Assembly: GCF_023630255.1 (NCBI RefSeq)
Contig: NZ_JALPRS010000001.1
Coordinates: 310,001 to 374,000 of the forward strand
Origin: Pontibacter deserti
Lineage (GTDB): Bacteria; Bacteroidota; Bacteroidia; Cytophagales; Hymenobacteraceae
DNA: 64,000 nt
Direction: 5' to 3'
Shown here: piece by piece, positions 63,145-64,000 of the stretch
How positions within the stretch are numbered: position 1 is the first letter of the stretch
Layout of the letters: the number at the start of each line of letters is the position of its first letter
Notes under the pieces: model-generated
The model's database searches: none
The model's input: the letters and a program-made list of their open reading frames with translations, nothing else
What the model was told of the DNA's origin: nothing
Position numbers and translations under genes: made by a program

Positions 63145-64000
63145 ATGATCGAACGGCAGGTTTACCGGATGCCCAAAGCAGGCTCTATTAAAGATCTTAA
63201 AGTACAGACAGAGAGGTTAGAGCAACCTGAAGCTGATGAAGTTTGCGTAAAGGTTAAGGCCATTGGATTAAACTTCGCAGATATTTTTGCTATGCAAGGG
63301 TTATATAGTGCCACTCCTGCGGGTTCTTTCATACCTGGGCTGGAATTTTCAGGAGAGATTATCGCTGTTGGTAATGCCGTTGAAGGAGAATGGAAAGTGG
63401 GAGACAGGGTGATGGGAGTTACTAAATTTGGTGGTTATGTGTCGCATATCATTATAAACCATAGGTATGTAATACCACTCCCTGATAGCTGGAGTTATGA
63501 AGAAGGAGCAGGGTTTTTAGTGCAGGGGCTTACAGCCTATTATGCCCTTAAAGAGCTTGGTAATCTGCAGCAAGGCATGGCCGTACTTATCCATAGTGCA
63601 GCAGGCGGGGTGGGCATTCTGGCGAACCGTATTTGTAAAAAGTACGAAGCTTATACTATCGGCACAGTAGGAAATTCTCAAAAGGTAGTGTTTCTGAGAG
63701 AAGAAGAGAATTATGATGAAGTAATTGTGCGGGATAGCGAATTCTTTGGTAAACTAAGAAAGGTACTTGGTGAGCGTCCGTTGCAACTGATTATGGAGTG
63801 CATAGGCGGCAAAATACTGGAACAAGGTTGGAAAGCTATGGCGCCGATGGGACGGATGGTAGTGTATGGCAATGCCAGCTTTACGAGCCATGGTTCCAGG
63901 CCTAACTACCCAAAGTTGATCTGGAAATTTCTGAAGCGACCAAAAATAGATCCCTTGCGTTTGCCTACCGAAAATAAATCCCTCATGGGGTTTAACTTAA
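63145..64000 (+). CDS. Zinc-independent quinone oxidoreductase-like protein (3' end cut by window)
   Basis: At least 285 codons from the ATG at 63145 to the window edge. It is a medium-chain dehydrogenase/reductase of the quinone reductase group: VKAIGLNFADIFAMQGLYSA, PGLEFSGEIIAVGNAVEG, GAGFLVQGLTAYYALKELG and the NADPH fold VLIHSAAGGVGILANRI. No structural-zinc Cys cluster is present, as expected for quinone reductases. It reduces quinones or enones with NADPH. The last part of the C-terminal domain lies outside the window. Confidence 0.9.
   Translation, partial: MIERQVYRMPKAGSIKDLKVQTERLEQPEADEVCVKVKAIGLNFADIFAMQGLYSATPAGSFIPGLEFSGEIIAVGNAVEGEWKVGDRVMGVTKFGGYVSHIIINHRYVIPLPDSWSYEEGAGFLVQGLTAYYALKELGNLQQGMAVLIHSAAGGVGILANRICKKYEAYTIGTVGNSQKVVFLREEENYDEVIVRDSEFFGKLRKVLGERPLQLIMECIGGKILEQGWKAMAPMGRMVVYGNASFTSHGSRPNYPKLIWKFLKRPKIDPLRLPTENKSLMGFNL

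Overview
The window reads as chromosome from a Bacteroidota bacterium, most likely order Cytophagales and near Hymenobacteraceae/Pontibacter. That placement is inferred from gene content (TamB-like envelope protein, an outer-membrane beta-barrel protein with a carboxypeptidase-regulatory-like plug, long PAS histidine kinases with coiled coils, a bacteriophytochrome) and from promoters of the Bacteroidota type (TTTG / TAnnTTTG). I see no rRNA, tRNA, CRISPR array, insertion sequence or prophage. Almost every transcription unit ends in a strong stem with A/T-rich flanks.

Layout. 1-4.9 kb: the 3'-truncated body of a TamB/AsmA-like giant on the minus strand. 5.2-12 kb: a minus-strand efflux locus, GbsR/MarR regulator > TolC-like > membrane fusion protein > RND pump, followed by an acyl-carrier-like protein that has lost its phosphopantetheine serine. 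Two matching 24-bp palindromes lie before the regulator and before the TolC gene. 12.3-18.2 kb: minus-strand housekeeping and small genes (DUF2200, two AT-rich membrane proteins, EcsC, YceI, a coiled-coil membrane protein, a secreted nuclease lipoprotein). 18.5-23.4 kb: malate:quinone oxidoreductase, a PAS/GAF kinase and a WalJ-like MBL hydrolase on the plus strand. 23.5-26.7 kb: minus-strand DUF72, cyanophycinase and a FucP-like sugar transporter. 26.8-28.6 kb: promoter, SAM-riboswitch-like aptamer, a 32-residue leader ORF ending in eight consecutive cysteine codons, then an NhaC-family permease (MetT-like).

28.7-41.4 kb is a sensory block: three genes carrying four STAS/SEC14-like domains flank a PAS kinase plus LuxR-type regulator; then come a stand-alone bacteriophytochrome photosensory core, a CheB-CheR-PAS-kinase fusion and a single-domain response regulator. 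41.6-44.4 kb: BlaI/BlaR1-like pair preceded by three operator-like dyads spaced exactly 20 bp, the BlaR1 partner carrying a tandem-repeat C-terminus. 44.7-47.2 kb: outer-membrane receptor. 47.2-50.5 kb: PRPP-synthetase-like, AMP/thymidine-phosphorylase-like and ATP-cone/Mrr-nuclease genes. 50.8-52.1 kb: PRC-barrel/SHOCT protein and small membrane proteins. 52.3-54.6 kb: LytS/LytR-type system. 54.7-57.3 kb: cyanophycin synthetase, so both cyanophycin synthesis and breakdown enzymes are in this window. 57.3-58.55 kb: a gene-free stretch with two terminator-like stems. 58.5-62.1 kb: a divergent LuxR-type regulator and PAS kinase around a small unknown protein. 62.5-64 kb: a cupin and a truncated quinone-oxidoreductase-like gene.

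The feature I rate most unusual is the layered leader at 26.83-27.24 kb, where a SAM-type aptamer and a poly-cysteine leader peptide sit in series in front of one transporter gene. All function statements are from sequence reading alone; no searches were run.
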